In this document: positions 34,133 to 42,386 of the stretch, in pieces
How the letters are laid out: every line of letters starts with the position of its first letter
How positions within the stretch are numbered: position 1 is the stretch's first letter
Assembly (NCBI RefSeq): GCF_000972495.1
Contig: NZ_LATM01000015.1
Coordinates: forward strand, 1-64,000
DNA length: 64,000 nt
Direction: 5' to 3'
From: Hymenobacter terrenus
GTDB taxonomy: Bacteria > Bacteroidota > Bacteroidia > Cytophagales > Hymenobacteraceae
Program-made: the position numbers and the translations under genes
The notes under the pieces: generated by a model
What the model saw: the letters and a program-made list of their open reading frames with translations, nothing else
Database searches by the model: none
Told to the model about the DNA's origin: nothing

Positions 34133-35143
34133 TTACCTAACGATTTTCAGCACTATCTTGCCGAACTGCGACCCGCTTTCGAGGCGGCGCAGCGCAGCTT
34201 CGCCCGTCGCCAGGGGGAATATTTCGTCAATTACGGGCACGATGCGCTTTTCCGTGACCAATGCCAGCATCTCCGCAAAATCCTGCTCGCTGCCCATCGT
34301 CGAGCCCAGGATGCTGAGCTGCTTCCAGAACACCTTGGCAGGTGGCAGGTCGGGAATCGCGCCCAAGGTACCGCCGTAGAACACGATGCGCCCGCCCGAG
34401 GCAGCAGCGTCGAGCAGGGAATTGAAGGCCGCACCAGCGGCGCTGTCGATGATAACATCGAACGGGCCACCGGCTTGCTGTACGAGGGTTTTTACCCAGT
34501 TTTCAGCGTTGTAATTGATACCGCCGCGGACGCCTAGTGTCTGGGCTCGGGCCAGCTTTTCAGCAGAGCTGGAAGTTACCCAGACCTCGGCCCCCCGGGC
34601 GGCGCACAGCTGCGCCGCCAGCAATGCCACGCCCCCACCCACGCCCGTCACCAGCACCCGTTCGCCGGGCTGCACCTGGGCACGGGTGAAAGCGGCCCGG
34701 TAGGCGGTGAGGCCCGCCAGCGGCAGCGCGGCGCCTTGCTCAAACGAGAGGTGCGCGGGCAACGGGTGGATGTAGCGGGCGGACAGGCTGATGTATTCGG
34801 CAAACGTGCCAGGGTCGGGCATGCCGAGCACCACGAACTCTTTGGCCTGGGCGCGGGAATTGTCGCCCCAGCGCAGGCCGGGGTTGATGAGCACGCGGGC
34901 CCCGACGCCGGGCGCTTCGGCAGGTACGTTGTCGCCATGAGCCGCTACTTCGCCGGCGCCATCGGCACCCAGCGTGCAGGGCAGCTTGATGCCCGCATAT
35001 TGACCCTTTTGGATCCAGACGTCGCGGTGGTTGAGGGCAGCGGCGTGGAGCTTCACCAGGATTTCGCCGGGAGCAAGCGTGGGAACGGGAATATCACGAA
35101 CCGTCGCGGGCTGATGAATGGCATCGAGTTGAAGAGCGTGCAT
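34133..35143 (-). CDS. zinc-type alcohol dehydrogenase-like / quinone oxidoreductase
   Basis: A 336-aa medium-chain dehydrogenase/reductase. N-terminal GroES-like fold: HALQLDAIHQPATVRDIPVPTLAPGEILVKLHAAALNHRDVW, then the GADGAGEV block. The NAD(P)H Rossmann motif is GERVLVTGVGGGVALLAAQLCAARGAEVWVTSSS. The cysteine cluster that binds structural zinc in true alcohol dehydrogenases is absent, and no complete catalytic zinc triad is evident. It therefore probably belongs to the zinc-independent or YogA-like quinone/enoyl reductase branch. The substrate cannot be assigned. Single gene; no operon partner. Confidence 0.9.
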   Translation of the reverse strand: MHALQLDAIHQPATVRDIPVPTLAPGEILVKLHAAALNHRDVWIQKGQYAGIKLPCTLGADGAGEVAAHGDNVPAEAPGVGARVLINPGLRWGDNSRAQAKEFVVLGMPDPGTFAEYISLSARYIHPLPAHLSFEQGAALPLAGLTAYRAAFTRAQVQPGERVLVTGVGGGVALLAAQLCAARGAEVWVTSSSAEKLARAQTLGVRGGINYNAENWVKTLVQQAGGPFDVIIDSAAGAAFNSLLDAAASGGRIVFYGGTLGAIPDLPPAKVFWKQLSILGSTMGSEQDFAEMLALVTEKRIVPVIDEIFPLATGEAALRRLESGSQFGKIVLKIVR

Positions 35144-35263
35144 TTTAAATATTATGAAACGATAAATGAAGGACCAGCAGAAGTACTTGGTACAATCTAA
35201 GCCTGCTGGGGCGTTGTTTAGCGGGAGTAGTAGCTGGCGCCCTCTTTTGCTCCGCGTAGCGCT

Positions 35264-36145
35264 TCACGCCTCACCAAGCGTAGCAGTTCTCATCCCGACC
35301 AACGCCAGCGGGCCGGCTACCAACAGGCCGGTAATCAGGCCACCGAGGTGGGCGGCATTGTCGATGTTGCCGGTTACGCCGGAGATGAGGTTGCTGAGCA
35401 CCAGGTATAGCACCAGCCCGAGCATGGCGCGGCGGTCAGACTTATCGAGCACCAGCTTTTTACTCACTAGCAAGGTTAATAAAAAGCCGTAGAGGCCGAA
35501 AATGGCTCCGCTGGCGCCTACCGAATTGATGCCATTGGTATGCCACCACAGGCTGGCCAGACTGCCGCCCACGCCACTGGCCAGGTATACCAGCAACAGG
35601 CGCACCGGCCCCACCCGGTCTTCAACCAACAGCCCCAAGAGCCAGAGCGAGAACATATTCAGCAGTAGATGCGACAGCCCGGCGTGCACGAATACGCAGC
35701 TCAGCAGGCGCCACGGCTCACCGTGCAGCGTGAGGCTCGACACGTTAGAGCCCCAACTCACAAGCTGTTGGCCGCTAGGGTTGGAGGCTGACACCCCGCT
35801 TAATACCATCAGCGCGAAAATCAACAGGTTGAGGTCGAGCAGCAGCGGCGTGACCAAGAAGCGGCGCGAGGGGATAAACAGGCCCCGCAGCAGCTGACCG
35901 ATGAGTTCAGGCCAGGTTTCAGCTTCGGGGGGCGGGGCGGGAGGCTGGGGGCGCGGGGCGTCGGGCAGCAGGCCGCGGCGCTTGAGTTCGGCCATGGCGG
36001 CAGTTCCCACGGCGGGCGGGTAGCGGGCGGCGTTCTGAGCCAGGTACAGCAATTCGGCGTCGGGCTTCTGGGCGAAGAGCTGGGCAGCCAGCGCGGCCGT
36101 AGACCCAGCCGGGGGAAGGTTATTTTCGGGAGCGGTTGGTTCCAT
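35264..36145 (-). CDS. rhomboid family intramembrane serine protease
   Basis: A 293-aa membrane protease. The start is the ATG at 36145; the open frame also allows a GTG four codons earlier. Residues 22-58 form a cytosolic motif (KPDAELLYLAQNAARYPPAV, then AELKRRGL) shared with the adjacent 286-aa protein. A Pro-rich linker leads to six or seven membrane segments. The rhomboid core is intact: HAGLSHLLLNMFSLW (His154, His159, Asn163 forming the oxyanion region), catalytic Ser212 in GASGAIFG and catalytic His266 in NAAHLGGLITG. A GEPWRLLS element in the first loop is also typical. It cleaves transmembrane substrates within the bilayer; the substrate is unknown. Confidence 0.94.
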   Translation of the reverse strand: MEPTAPENNLPPAGSTAALAAQLFAQKPDAELLYLAQNAARYPPAVGTAAMAELKRRGLLPDAPRPQPPAPPPEAETWPELIGQLLRGLFIPSRRFLVTPLLLDLNLLIFALMVLSGVSASNPSGQQLVSWGSNVSSLTLHGEPWRLLSCVFVHAGLSHLLLNMFSLWLLGLLVEDRVGPVRLLLVYLASGVGGSLASLWWHTNGINSVGASGAIFGLYGFLLTLLVSKKLVLDKSDRRAMLGLVLYLVLSNLISGVTGNIDNAAHLGGLITGLLVAGPLALVGMRTATLGEA

Positions 36146-36218
36146 AGTACACGGCACGCGGCAAGGAGTGCGCCACTATTGCCAACCGGCCACTTTGCCA
36201 GGGTGCGGCCCGCTAACC

Positions 36219-37079
36219 TCAGTTGGCGGGAGATTTCGCTTTGAGCAGAATACGCTTGTAGGGCTGACCCGACACAGGTGATACGGGCAGCAGGCCGCCC
36301 ACCAGGTCCTGCACTTCGGTTATGCGGCTCTTTATTTCCATATCAGTCAGAAATTTGCGACCGGGCAGCAGGCCCGGCAACTGGTCGAGAATGTGCTGCT
36401 GGCCGCTGGCGGCCTGGCTCATGCGGCTGAGCTTCTCGCGCATCACCGGCCCGAACTTGTAGCTGTACACATTGGCATCATTCCAGATTTGCCACGTTCC
36501 GCGGGCCACCAAGGCTTGGTCGGCAAACATCGGCCCGGCTTTACCATCGTAAGCTTGGTTGATGAGGTACTCACTCTGAGTTTCGGCGGCCCAGAAGCGC
36601 TTGGAAAGCTCCCGGAACTGGCGCAGATGTTGGGCGTCGGCTTTCTCGGCGGCGGGCACGTCGCGCAGCTGCCGGGCTACGGCGGCAGCCACCACGCCAT
36701 CGTAGTTGGGAATGGCCGAAGTGGCCACTTCTATAAGGCGAGGCGGGGCTTTGCGCACCTTGGCCGGGGCGGCGGCCACCACGGACGACGGGCTGTTTTT
36801 TTGCTTAATGAGGTAAAATACGGCGAGGCTGATTACCAATAAAACCGTCAGGCCCAGAATGTAGAGGCCAGTTTTTGGAGCGGCATCCTCGTTTGCGGGC
36901 GGGTATTCTGTTGATGGCGGGGGCGGCGCTACGGGCGCGGACGGTGCCACTCCCCGGCGGCGCAATTCGCGCTGGGCAGCTTCTACCATGCCGGGGGCAT
37001 AGTGTGCGGGGTGCTCGACAAAAAACAGCAGCTCGGCGTCGGTTTTTTGGTAATAGAAGTCAGGGGTGGAGTCGGGCAC
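36219..37079 (-). CDS. single-pass membrane protein sharing rhomboid neighbour's N-terminal motif
   Basis: A 286-aa protein of unknown function. I place the start at a GTG (37079), because the longer frame adds a non-typical Cys/Trp/Phe segment. Residues 10-45 read KTDAELLFFVEHPAHYAPGM, then AAQRELRRRGV, the same short helical motif found at the N-terminus of the rhomboid protease encoded 73 bp downstream. A Pro-rich linker, one transmembrane helix (GLYILGLTVLLVISLAVFYLI, about 70-90) and a soluble helical C-terminal domain of about 180 residues follow (LRQFRELSKRFWAAETQSEYLINQAYDGK). The shared motif and the tight spacing suggest co-transcription and a related role. No known domain recognised. 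Confidence 0.75.
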   Translation of the reverse strand: MPDSTPDFYYQKTDAELLFFVEHPAHYAPGMVEAAQRELRRRGVAPSAPVAPPPPSTEYPPANEDAAPKTGLYILGLTVLLVISLAVFYLIKQKNSPSSVVAAAPAKVRKAPPRLIEVATSAIPNYDGVVAAAVARQLRDVPAAEKADAQHLRQFRELSKRFWAAETQSEYLINQAYDGKAGPMFADQALVARGTWQIWNDANVYSYKFGPVMREKLSRMSQAASGQQHILDQLPGLLPGRKFLTDMEIKSRITEVQDLVGGLLPVSPVSGQPYKRILLKAKSPAN

Positions 37080-37230
37080 GGGCGGGGATTGAAACCAATA
37101 AAATGAAAGGAGGCAGCAAGATGGCAAACGCCGCGCAATTTAGCCCGGCCCAACCGTGCGCGGCGCCCGCCGTAAACCCCTGCGCCATGCCTCAACGGCG
37201 CCTTGATCCATTCCCTACATTTTCCCACAT

Positions 37231-37497
37231 ATGCCCAGCCCCGAGCAAATCCCCACCGACCCGCATCCCGACCAGGCCAGCACCGGCGGCCAAACCACGC
37301 CGCAAGACGCTGACCAGGACCAAAACGCCCGCGGCAACCCCGAAGCCGGCACCGCCGCCGACGGCGCCATTCCCGAAAGCACCCAGGAGAATATGGGCGA
37401 CGGTGCGGGCATCCGCGGCGACTACGGCAACGCCAGCCAGACCAACGGCCTCGAAGGCGGCCCCGACGAAACCGATACCGAGCTCACCGGCTCGTAA
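37231..37497 (+). CDS. small acidic hydrophilic protein (88 aa)
   Basis: An 88-aa, strongly acidic protein rich in Gly, Asp, Glu, Asn, Gln, Thr and Pro, without hydrophobic segments. It is probably intrinsically disordered. The composition (DPHPDQASTGGQTTPQDADQ, then NMGDGAGIRGDYGN near the C-terminus) resembles short stress-type proteins of unknown function in Hymenobacter relatives (weak recall). The ATG at 37231 lies just downstream of a T-rich stretch, and the frame shows the expected third-position GC bias. It is divergent from the 286-aa membrane protein gene. Confidence 0.6.
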   Translation: MPSPEQIPTDPHPDQASTGGQTTPQDADQDQNARGNPEAGTAADGAIPESTQENMGDGAGIRGDYGNASQTNGLEGGPDETDTELTGS

Positions 37498-37596
37498 GCA
37501 AGGCTGCCCGCAGCTATGTGTAGCGCGCAGTGCAAGGCTGCGCGCTACAATCTTGTAATTTGCAGCAATTATCCGTGTTGCTGCTTTTTTAGATTA

Positions 37597-39402
37597 ATGC
37601 TTCGTTCGCTCCCCGCTAGTTGGTTTCTATCTTTTTTATTGCTCAGCTGGCTGAGCTTCGCTACGCCGGCCCAGGCCCAGACAGCGGCCGATTCAACCAG
37701 CCTCCCGCCGCCCAAGCGCGAGCTGCGCGGCATGTGGATTGCCACCGTCGAAAACATTGACTGGCCCAACCAACGGGGCGAATCGCCGGACCAGTACCGC
37801 CGCGAGTACCGCCGCCTGCTTGACGCCGGCCAGCGCACCGGCCTCAATGCGGTATTCGTGCAAATCCGCCCGGCGTCGGATGCCTTTTACAAATCGAACT
37901 TAGAGCCTTGGAGCAGATGGCTAACCGGGATGCAGGGCAAGGCTCCGGCCGACGGCGACGACCCCCTGCCCTTCCTCATCACCGAAGCGCACCGGCGCGG
38001 CATGGAGTTTCATGCCTGGTTCAACCCCTACCGCGCCAGCATGGATTCGGTGACGCGCCGCCTGGCGGCCAACCACCCCTACCGCCAGCACCCCGAGTGG
38101 TTCTTGAGCTACGGTGGGCGGCTGCTATACAACCCCGGCCTACCAGCAGTGCGCGCCCACATCACCCGCGTGATTTTGGATGTGGTGCGTCGCTATGACA
38201 TCGACGCTGTCCATTTCGACGACTATTTCTATCCCTACCCGGAATCGGGCAAGATACTTCACGACGAAGCCGCCTTCCGCGACTTCAACCCCGAAGGCAT
38301 CGCAAACCTGGGCGACTGGCGCCGACACAACGTAAACGTGCTCATTCACGACCTGCACGACAGCATTCAGGCCACCAAGCGCTGGGTAAAATTCGGCATC
38401 TCGCCCTTCGGCGTCTGGATGAACAAATCGGCCAACCCACTGGGCTCCGACACCCGCGCCGGCCAGCCATCCTACTCCAACTTATTCGCTGACTCGCGGC
38501 TGTGGCTGGAAAAAGGCTGGATTGACTACATCCTGCCCCAACTCTACTGGAGCACGAATTTCCGCCTCGTGCCCTACCCCATTTTGCTGGAATGGTGGAC
38601 CCGCAACCACTTCGACCGCCATCTCTACATCGGCCACGGCACCTATCGGATGCTGGAAACCACCCGCTCCGACACTACCTGGCGCAACCCGCGCGAGTTG
38701 CCCCGCCAAATCAACCTCAACCGCTCTTACGATGGCGTAGTGGGGGGCAGCGTGTTTTTCTCGGCGAAATCGGTGCTCGCCAACCCCCTCCGCACTACCG
38801 ACGCGCTACGCCAAGACCTGTTCCGCTACCCCGCCCTGGTGCCCACCATGCCTTGGCTCGACGCCGTGCCGCCCCTGCCCGTGACCAACCTCACCCTGCG
38901 CCGCCTCGGCCAATCCGTCACGCTGAGCTGGCAGTCGGGCCCACCCGCCTCCGACGGCGACGCGGCCACTTACTACGTGCTCTACCGCTTCGGGGCCAAC
39001 GAACCGTCCACGCCCAACGACCCGCGCCGCATCCTGGCGCTGCCCCGACCCGCACCGGGCTACCCCGCCACCTTCGTCGATACCACCGCCCGGCCCGGTC
39101 AGGCCTATGCTTACTACGTCACGGCCGTCGACCGCCTGCACAACGAGAGCCGGCCGATGCGTGTCATCACCACCGGCCAGCAGGGCCCCGAACTGGCTGT
39201 GGGCCAGGCACCAGTCGGCACGGGGCGGCCTGCTTCATCGGCCGTAGCCAACCAGTCGGGCACCGGCCGACCGCAGACCGACCCACGCTTCACCCTACCC
39301 AACAGTGACAGCCCGGATAAAGCCGCGCCCTTCACAAAAGTTAAAAGCAAGCAAAAGACCAAGAAGCGCGGCTTCTTTGCCCGGCTGTTTGGTAAGAGGT
39401 AG
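37597..39402 (+). CDS. GHL10 family glycoside hydrolase (DUF187, DigH-like)
   Basis: A 601-aa secreted glycosidase-like protein. The start is the ATG at 37597, directly before a signal peptide ending at PAQAQ (about residue 28); the open frame upstream is Cys-rich and unlikely. The catalytic barrel opens with RELRGMWIATVENIDWPNQRG and includes FVQIRPASDAFYKS, EFHAWFNPYRAS and HFDDYFYPYP (206-215) with the probable acidic catalytic residues, then GISPFGVWMN. This is the DUF187/GHL10 family. Its E. coli member DigH (YddW) is reported to cleave peptide-free peptidoglycan glycans. A fibronectin III-like domain (about 435-535) and a basic C-terminal tail (KVKSKQKTKKRGFFARLFGKR) follow. It opens a region of amino-sugar genes. 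Confidence 0.9.
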   Translation: MLRSLPASWFLSFLLLSWLSFATPAQAQTAADSTSLPPPKRELRGMWIATVENIDWPNQRGESPDQYRREYRRLLDAGQRTGLNAVFVQIRPASDAFYKSNLEPWSRWLTGMQGKAPADGDDPLPFLITEAHRRGMEFHAWFNPYRASMDSVTRRLAANHPYRQHPEWFLSYGGRLLYNPGLPAVRAHITRVILDVVRRYDIDAVHFDDYFYPYPESGKILHDEAAFRDFNPEGIANLGDWRRHNVNVLIHDLHDSIQATKRWVKFGISPFGVWMNKSANPLGSDTRAGQPSYSNLFADSRLWLEKGWIDYILPQLYWSTNFRLVPYPILLEWWTRNHFDRHLYIGHGTYRMLETTRSDTTWRNPRELPRQINLNRSYDGVVGGSVFFSAKSVLANPLRTTDALRQDLFRYPALVPTMPWLDAVPPLPVTNLTLRRLGQSVTLSWQSGPPASDGDAATYYVLYRFGANEPSTPNDPRRILALPRPAPGYPATFVDTTARPGQAYAYYVTAVDRLHNESRPMRVITTGQQGPELAVGQAPVGTGRPASSAVANQSGTGRPQTDPRFTLPNSDSPDKAAPFTKVKSKQKTKKRGFFARLFGKR

Positions 39403-39457
39403 CACCTCACCCCCTGCCCCCTCCCCGCAAGAGAGGGAGTCAGGGGTGAGGTGCTAC
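39399..39457. terminator. long hairpin between convergent genes
   Basis: Arms gtagcacctcacccc (39399-39413) and ggggtgaggtgctac (39443-39457) are perfectly complementary, with an inner partial stem of ccctccc/gaggg. The hairpin overlaps the stop codon of the GHL10 gene and reaches the stop of the convergent lipoprotein gene. No T-run follows, so it could be a palindromic intergenic repeat used as a terminator. Confidence 0.65.
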
Positions 39458-40743
39458 AGTGCCTTAATATTCAGGCTCACTACCACATCCGTAAGAGAGG
39501 TCCGGTTGATGCCGGCCACTTGCACCACCGCGTACTGGTCGAGGCCGCGCAGCTTGAGGATGATGACGTCGCCGACCACAATGTTATCAAGCGTAGTGAC
39601 CTGAGCCGTGGCCGCGGCGGTGTTGTAGGCTTGCCGGATATTGTTCAGCGTGGTGCCCGCGTAGATGGCCGCGGTGGAGCGCACTAGGCGGGTGTCCGTG
39701 CTCAAGGTCCGGAATTGCACGGCGTTGCTACTCGTACTGCTGATGGTCAGGTCCTTGCTGGTAGCCGGGCCTGCCGCTGCGACGGCGGTGAAAGTGGTCA
39801 AGTCGAGAGCGGCTAGGTCGCCACCAGTGGTACCGGTGTAGGTGAGCGTCTGGGCCCGGACGGCGGCCAAGGGCGTGGCTGTGCCCAACGTGATGGGCAC
39901 GGCCGTAGCCGAGCTGGCCCGGACGTTGGGCGTGCCCAGATACCGGCTCTTGGCCTCGAAGCGGAACACGATGTCCTGTCCGGCAGTGCCAGTAGGCAGG
40001 GTCACATCGACGTTGATGGTGCTAGCGGCCCCGCTTTGAGTGCCGGCCGCAGGCAGGCGCTGGCGGGCGAAGCGCCGCTCAGGAGCCCCACCGATTCGCA
40101 CGTAGGTAACCAGGCTGTCGAGGTTATTGAAGAGCACGGCCGTGGCCACCGGCGGCGCGGCTGGCCGCTCGGGGTAGGTATTAATGCCGTTTTCGTTCAG
40201 CAGTAGTCTATAGCGCACCACGTCACCACTAATCAAAGGGGCAGCGGCAGGAGCCGTTAGGTTAGTAGCCGATACGACACGGACCGTGGGCGTAGCCTCG
40301 GCCACCCGGAAAGGAACCAAGCGCGTCTTGGTCAGCCCGTTCTGGCTTACCACCACGGCCGAGAAGCGCACCCGCGCTTGGTTTGGACTAAGGGGCAGCA
40401 CCACCCTCACCACCAGCGTATCGGCAAATTTGAGACGCGAATAAGCAGCCTGGGTGCCCGGCAACGTCTGTACCACGGTTGAGTCCGTAGCCGGCTCGAT
40501 GCGCTGGAAAATACGAATTTCCTGAATCGGAGCGCTCTGCGCAGCAAATTGCAACTCCACGGGCACGGTTTCGCCGACGGCGTACTTCGTAGCCAAGCCG
40601 AGAGAATTGCTGAGGATGGTTGGGTACCGGTCGTCGCTACTCACCGCGTAGGGGCGCTCTTCGTTTTTCTGGCAGCCAGCAAGCAGGCCAATCACCAAGG
40701 CTGCTACGGAAGCGAGTCGAAAAATATTGCGTTGGATTATCAT
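39454..40743 (-). CDS. SusE/F-like outer membrane lipoprotein of SusCD operon
   Basis: A 429-aa lipoprotein. The ATG at 40743 starts a signal peptide with a lipobox ending at Cys in GLLAGCQKNEERP (about residue 24); the longer frame has no signal. The protein contains repeated beta-sandwich-like segments (LATKYAVGETVPVELQFAA, then LKFADTLVVRVVLPL and DIVFRFEAKSRYLG). It lies 40 bp after the SusD gene on the same strand and is the third gene of that operon, a position usually taken by surface glycan-binding lipoproteins (SusE/SusF-type, context inference). No homology to SusE itself is visible by eye. The substrate would be that of the SusCD pair. Confidence 0.72.
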   Translation of the reverse strand: MIIQRNIFRLASVAALVIGLLAGCQKNEERPYAVSSDDRYPTILSNSLGLATKYAVGETVPVELQFAAQSAPIQEIRIFQRIEPATDSTVVQTLPGTQAAYSRLKFADTLVVRVVLPLSPNQARVRFSAVVVSQNGLTKTRLVPFRVAEATPTVRVVSATNLTAPAAAPLISGDVVRYRLLLNENGINTYPERPAAPPVATAVLFNNLDSLVTYVRIGGAPERRFARQRLPAAGTQSGAASTINVDVTLPTGTAGQDIVFRFEAKSRYLGTPNVRASSATAVPITLGTATPLAAVRAQTLTYTGTTGGDLAALDLTTFTAVAAAGPATSKDLTISSTSSNAVQFRTLSTDTRLVRSTAAIYAGTTLNNIRQAYNTAAATAQVTTLDNIVVGDVIILKLRGLDQYAVVQVAGINRTSLTDVVVSLNIKAL

Positions 40744-40783
40744 GACATTGCAGGGATAATGAGAAAGACGAAGCAGCCAGCGG

Positions 40784-42349
40784 CTACTGGTCCCACCACA
40801 CTTTTTGGGTGAAAAACCTGGGGTTGAGACCATTCACCGTACCGTCTTGGCCGGTAAGTCCTCGCACCCGGGCAGTATTAAGCGCTACTTCCCGTTCGGC
40901 AGGCAGCAGGCGTCGCGGGTACTCGCCGCCCGCATCGGGATTGGCTCCGGCCGGGAATGTCAGGTTGGGGTAGATGTCGGGGCTGAAATCGTAGCGGCGC
41001 ATATCGGTCCAGGCTTCTGGATTTAGGAACAGGGCGATGTACTTCTGCTGCATGATAGCGCGCGGCACGTCGGGCGCGCTGGGCGAAGCCAGCTCTGCTT
41101 CGGTCTGGGCCACCGCGCTGCTGGCCAGGTAAGTGGCGATTTGAGCAGGCGTAATGACTGGGATAGGGGCCGGCGCATCGGGGGCGAGCGGGGTGGTGGT
41201 GCCACCTACTCCAATCTTGGTCATGTGCGCCTCAATGCCCTTCCGGTAAGCCGTCAACGCCGCTGTGCGCTGCCCCGCCAGAAACGCGGCCTCGGCCTTG
41301 ATGAACAGCAACTCGTGGTATGTAATGACCTCTTGGTACCCTAGCTCGCGGGCATAAAACGATTTGTAGAAGTCGGTGGGCACCGTGGTGGGCAGTGGCC
41401 CGCCGCCGCGGCCGGGGTCGGCACCGGTACTGGTGGCGGTGGCCATCACGGGCAGGCGCGGGTCGATGACCCCAGCAAAGGTGCCCCCATTCAGGAACTT
41501 GATAAAATTGGCGCCGTAGGTGGCCGTGTTAAAATTAGTGCGGATTGGCGCGTAGAAGTTGGTGGTACTGGCAAGCCCCGGCCCCGGATTCGCAAACTGC
41601 AGCTGGCAGTCGTCGGCCGACGATTGAAAGCCCTTGTCGACATATTCGAGCACCTTGGTGGGCTCGTATTTACTTCCTTTTTTGGTGAGGTGCTGGAGTT
41701 GCCGCGCCTTGAGTGACCAAGCAAGGCGAATCCACTTCAAGGGGTCGCCGCGGTACAGAATGTCGCCGCTGGGGCTGGGTACGGTCGAATAAAACTGTCG
41801 CTTGTTTTCCGACGCCGGCTTGCTCATTTCCACAATCCCTTCATCGAGCAGCTTCTGAATATCGTCGTAGAGCTGCTCCTGCGGGTCGTAAGCCGGCGAA
41901 AAGTTGTCTTCCCGAAACGCCTCCCGGTACGGAATGTCGCCGAGCATATCAGTGGCGTGGCTCAGAATCAAGGCCATCATAATCTTGCCTGCGCCCACGT
42001 AGTAGGGCGAGCCTTCTTCCTGGGCCAGCTTCAGCATGGGCGGAATGTTGCCGCCCACCAAAAAGTAGGTGTTGTTGAAAGTCGGGTTGCTGTTGGCAGT
42101 AGTAAGAAAGTACTGGTCAGCAGCGCCGGCAGAGGCCGAGCGGGCAGCCACGTACTGCGTGATGTAGGCCGTGCGCAAGCTCGTGGAACCCTGGATGGCC
42201 AGTCCGTTACTGATAATACTGGGCAACAGAAAGTTCGGAGTAGTTTCGGTAGGACTGTTGGGGTCCGTGTTTTTGTCGAGAAAGCTCTCGCAGCCGGTTA
42301 GCACCGGCCCGGCCAGGGCAAGGACCAACACGATGAGTAACCTTTTCAT
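40784..42349 (-). CDS. SusD-like outer membrane lipoprotein (SusD-like_2 type)
   Basis: A 521-aa surface lipoprotein that binds substrate and closes the SusC transporter. The ATG at 42349 (MKRLLIVLVL) is chosen over a TTG three codons earlier. Lipobox at GPVLTGCESFLDKNTDPNSP: the 'C..FLD.NtdPN.p' start is the hallmark of the SusD-like_2 (PF12771) branch. TPR-like helices follow, with ILSHATDMLGDIPYREAF, YDDIQKLLDEGI, WIRLAWSLKARQLQHLTKKG, EVITYHELLFIKAEAAFLAG and QQKYIALFLNPEAWTDMRRYDF. It is 37 bp downstream of susC. The nature of the neighbours (nagB, anmK) suggests an amino-sugar or peptidoglycan-fragment ligand. Confidence 0.93.
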   Translation of the reverse strand: MKRLLIVLVLALAGPVLTGCESFLDKNTDPNSPTETTPNFLLPSIISNGLAIQGSTSLRTAYITQYVAARSASAGAADQYFLTTANSNPTFNNTYFLVGGNIPPMLKLAQEEGSPYYVGAGKIMMALILSHATDMLGDIPYREAFREDNFSPAYDPQEQLYDDIQKLLDEGIVEMSKPASENKRQFYSTVPSPSGDILYRGDPLKWIRLAWSLKARQLQHLTKKGSKYEPTKVLEYVDKGFQSSADDCQLQFANPGPGLASTTNFYAPIRTNFNTATYGANFIKFLNGGTFAGVIDPRLPVMATATSTGADPGRGGGPLPTTVPTDFYKSFYARELGYQEVITYHELLFIKAEAAFLAGQRTAALTAYRKGIEAHMTKIGVGGTTTPLAPDAPAPIPVITPAQIATYLASSAVAQTEAELASPSAPDVPRAIMQQKYIALFLNPEAWTDMRRYDFSPDIYPNLTFPAGANPDAGGEYPRRLLPAEREVALNTARVRGLTGQDGTVNGLNPRFFTQKVWWDQ

Positions 42350-42386
42350 ATAAGTCAAATTCGAAAGTCCGGAGAAGAAATTGGTA

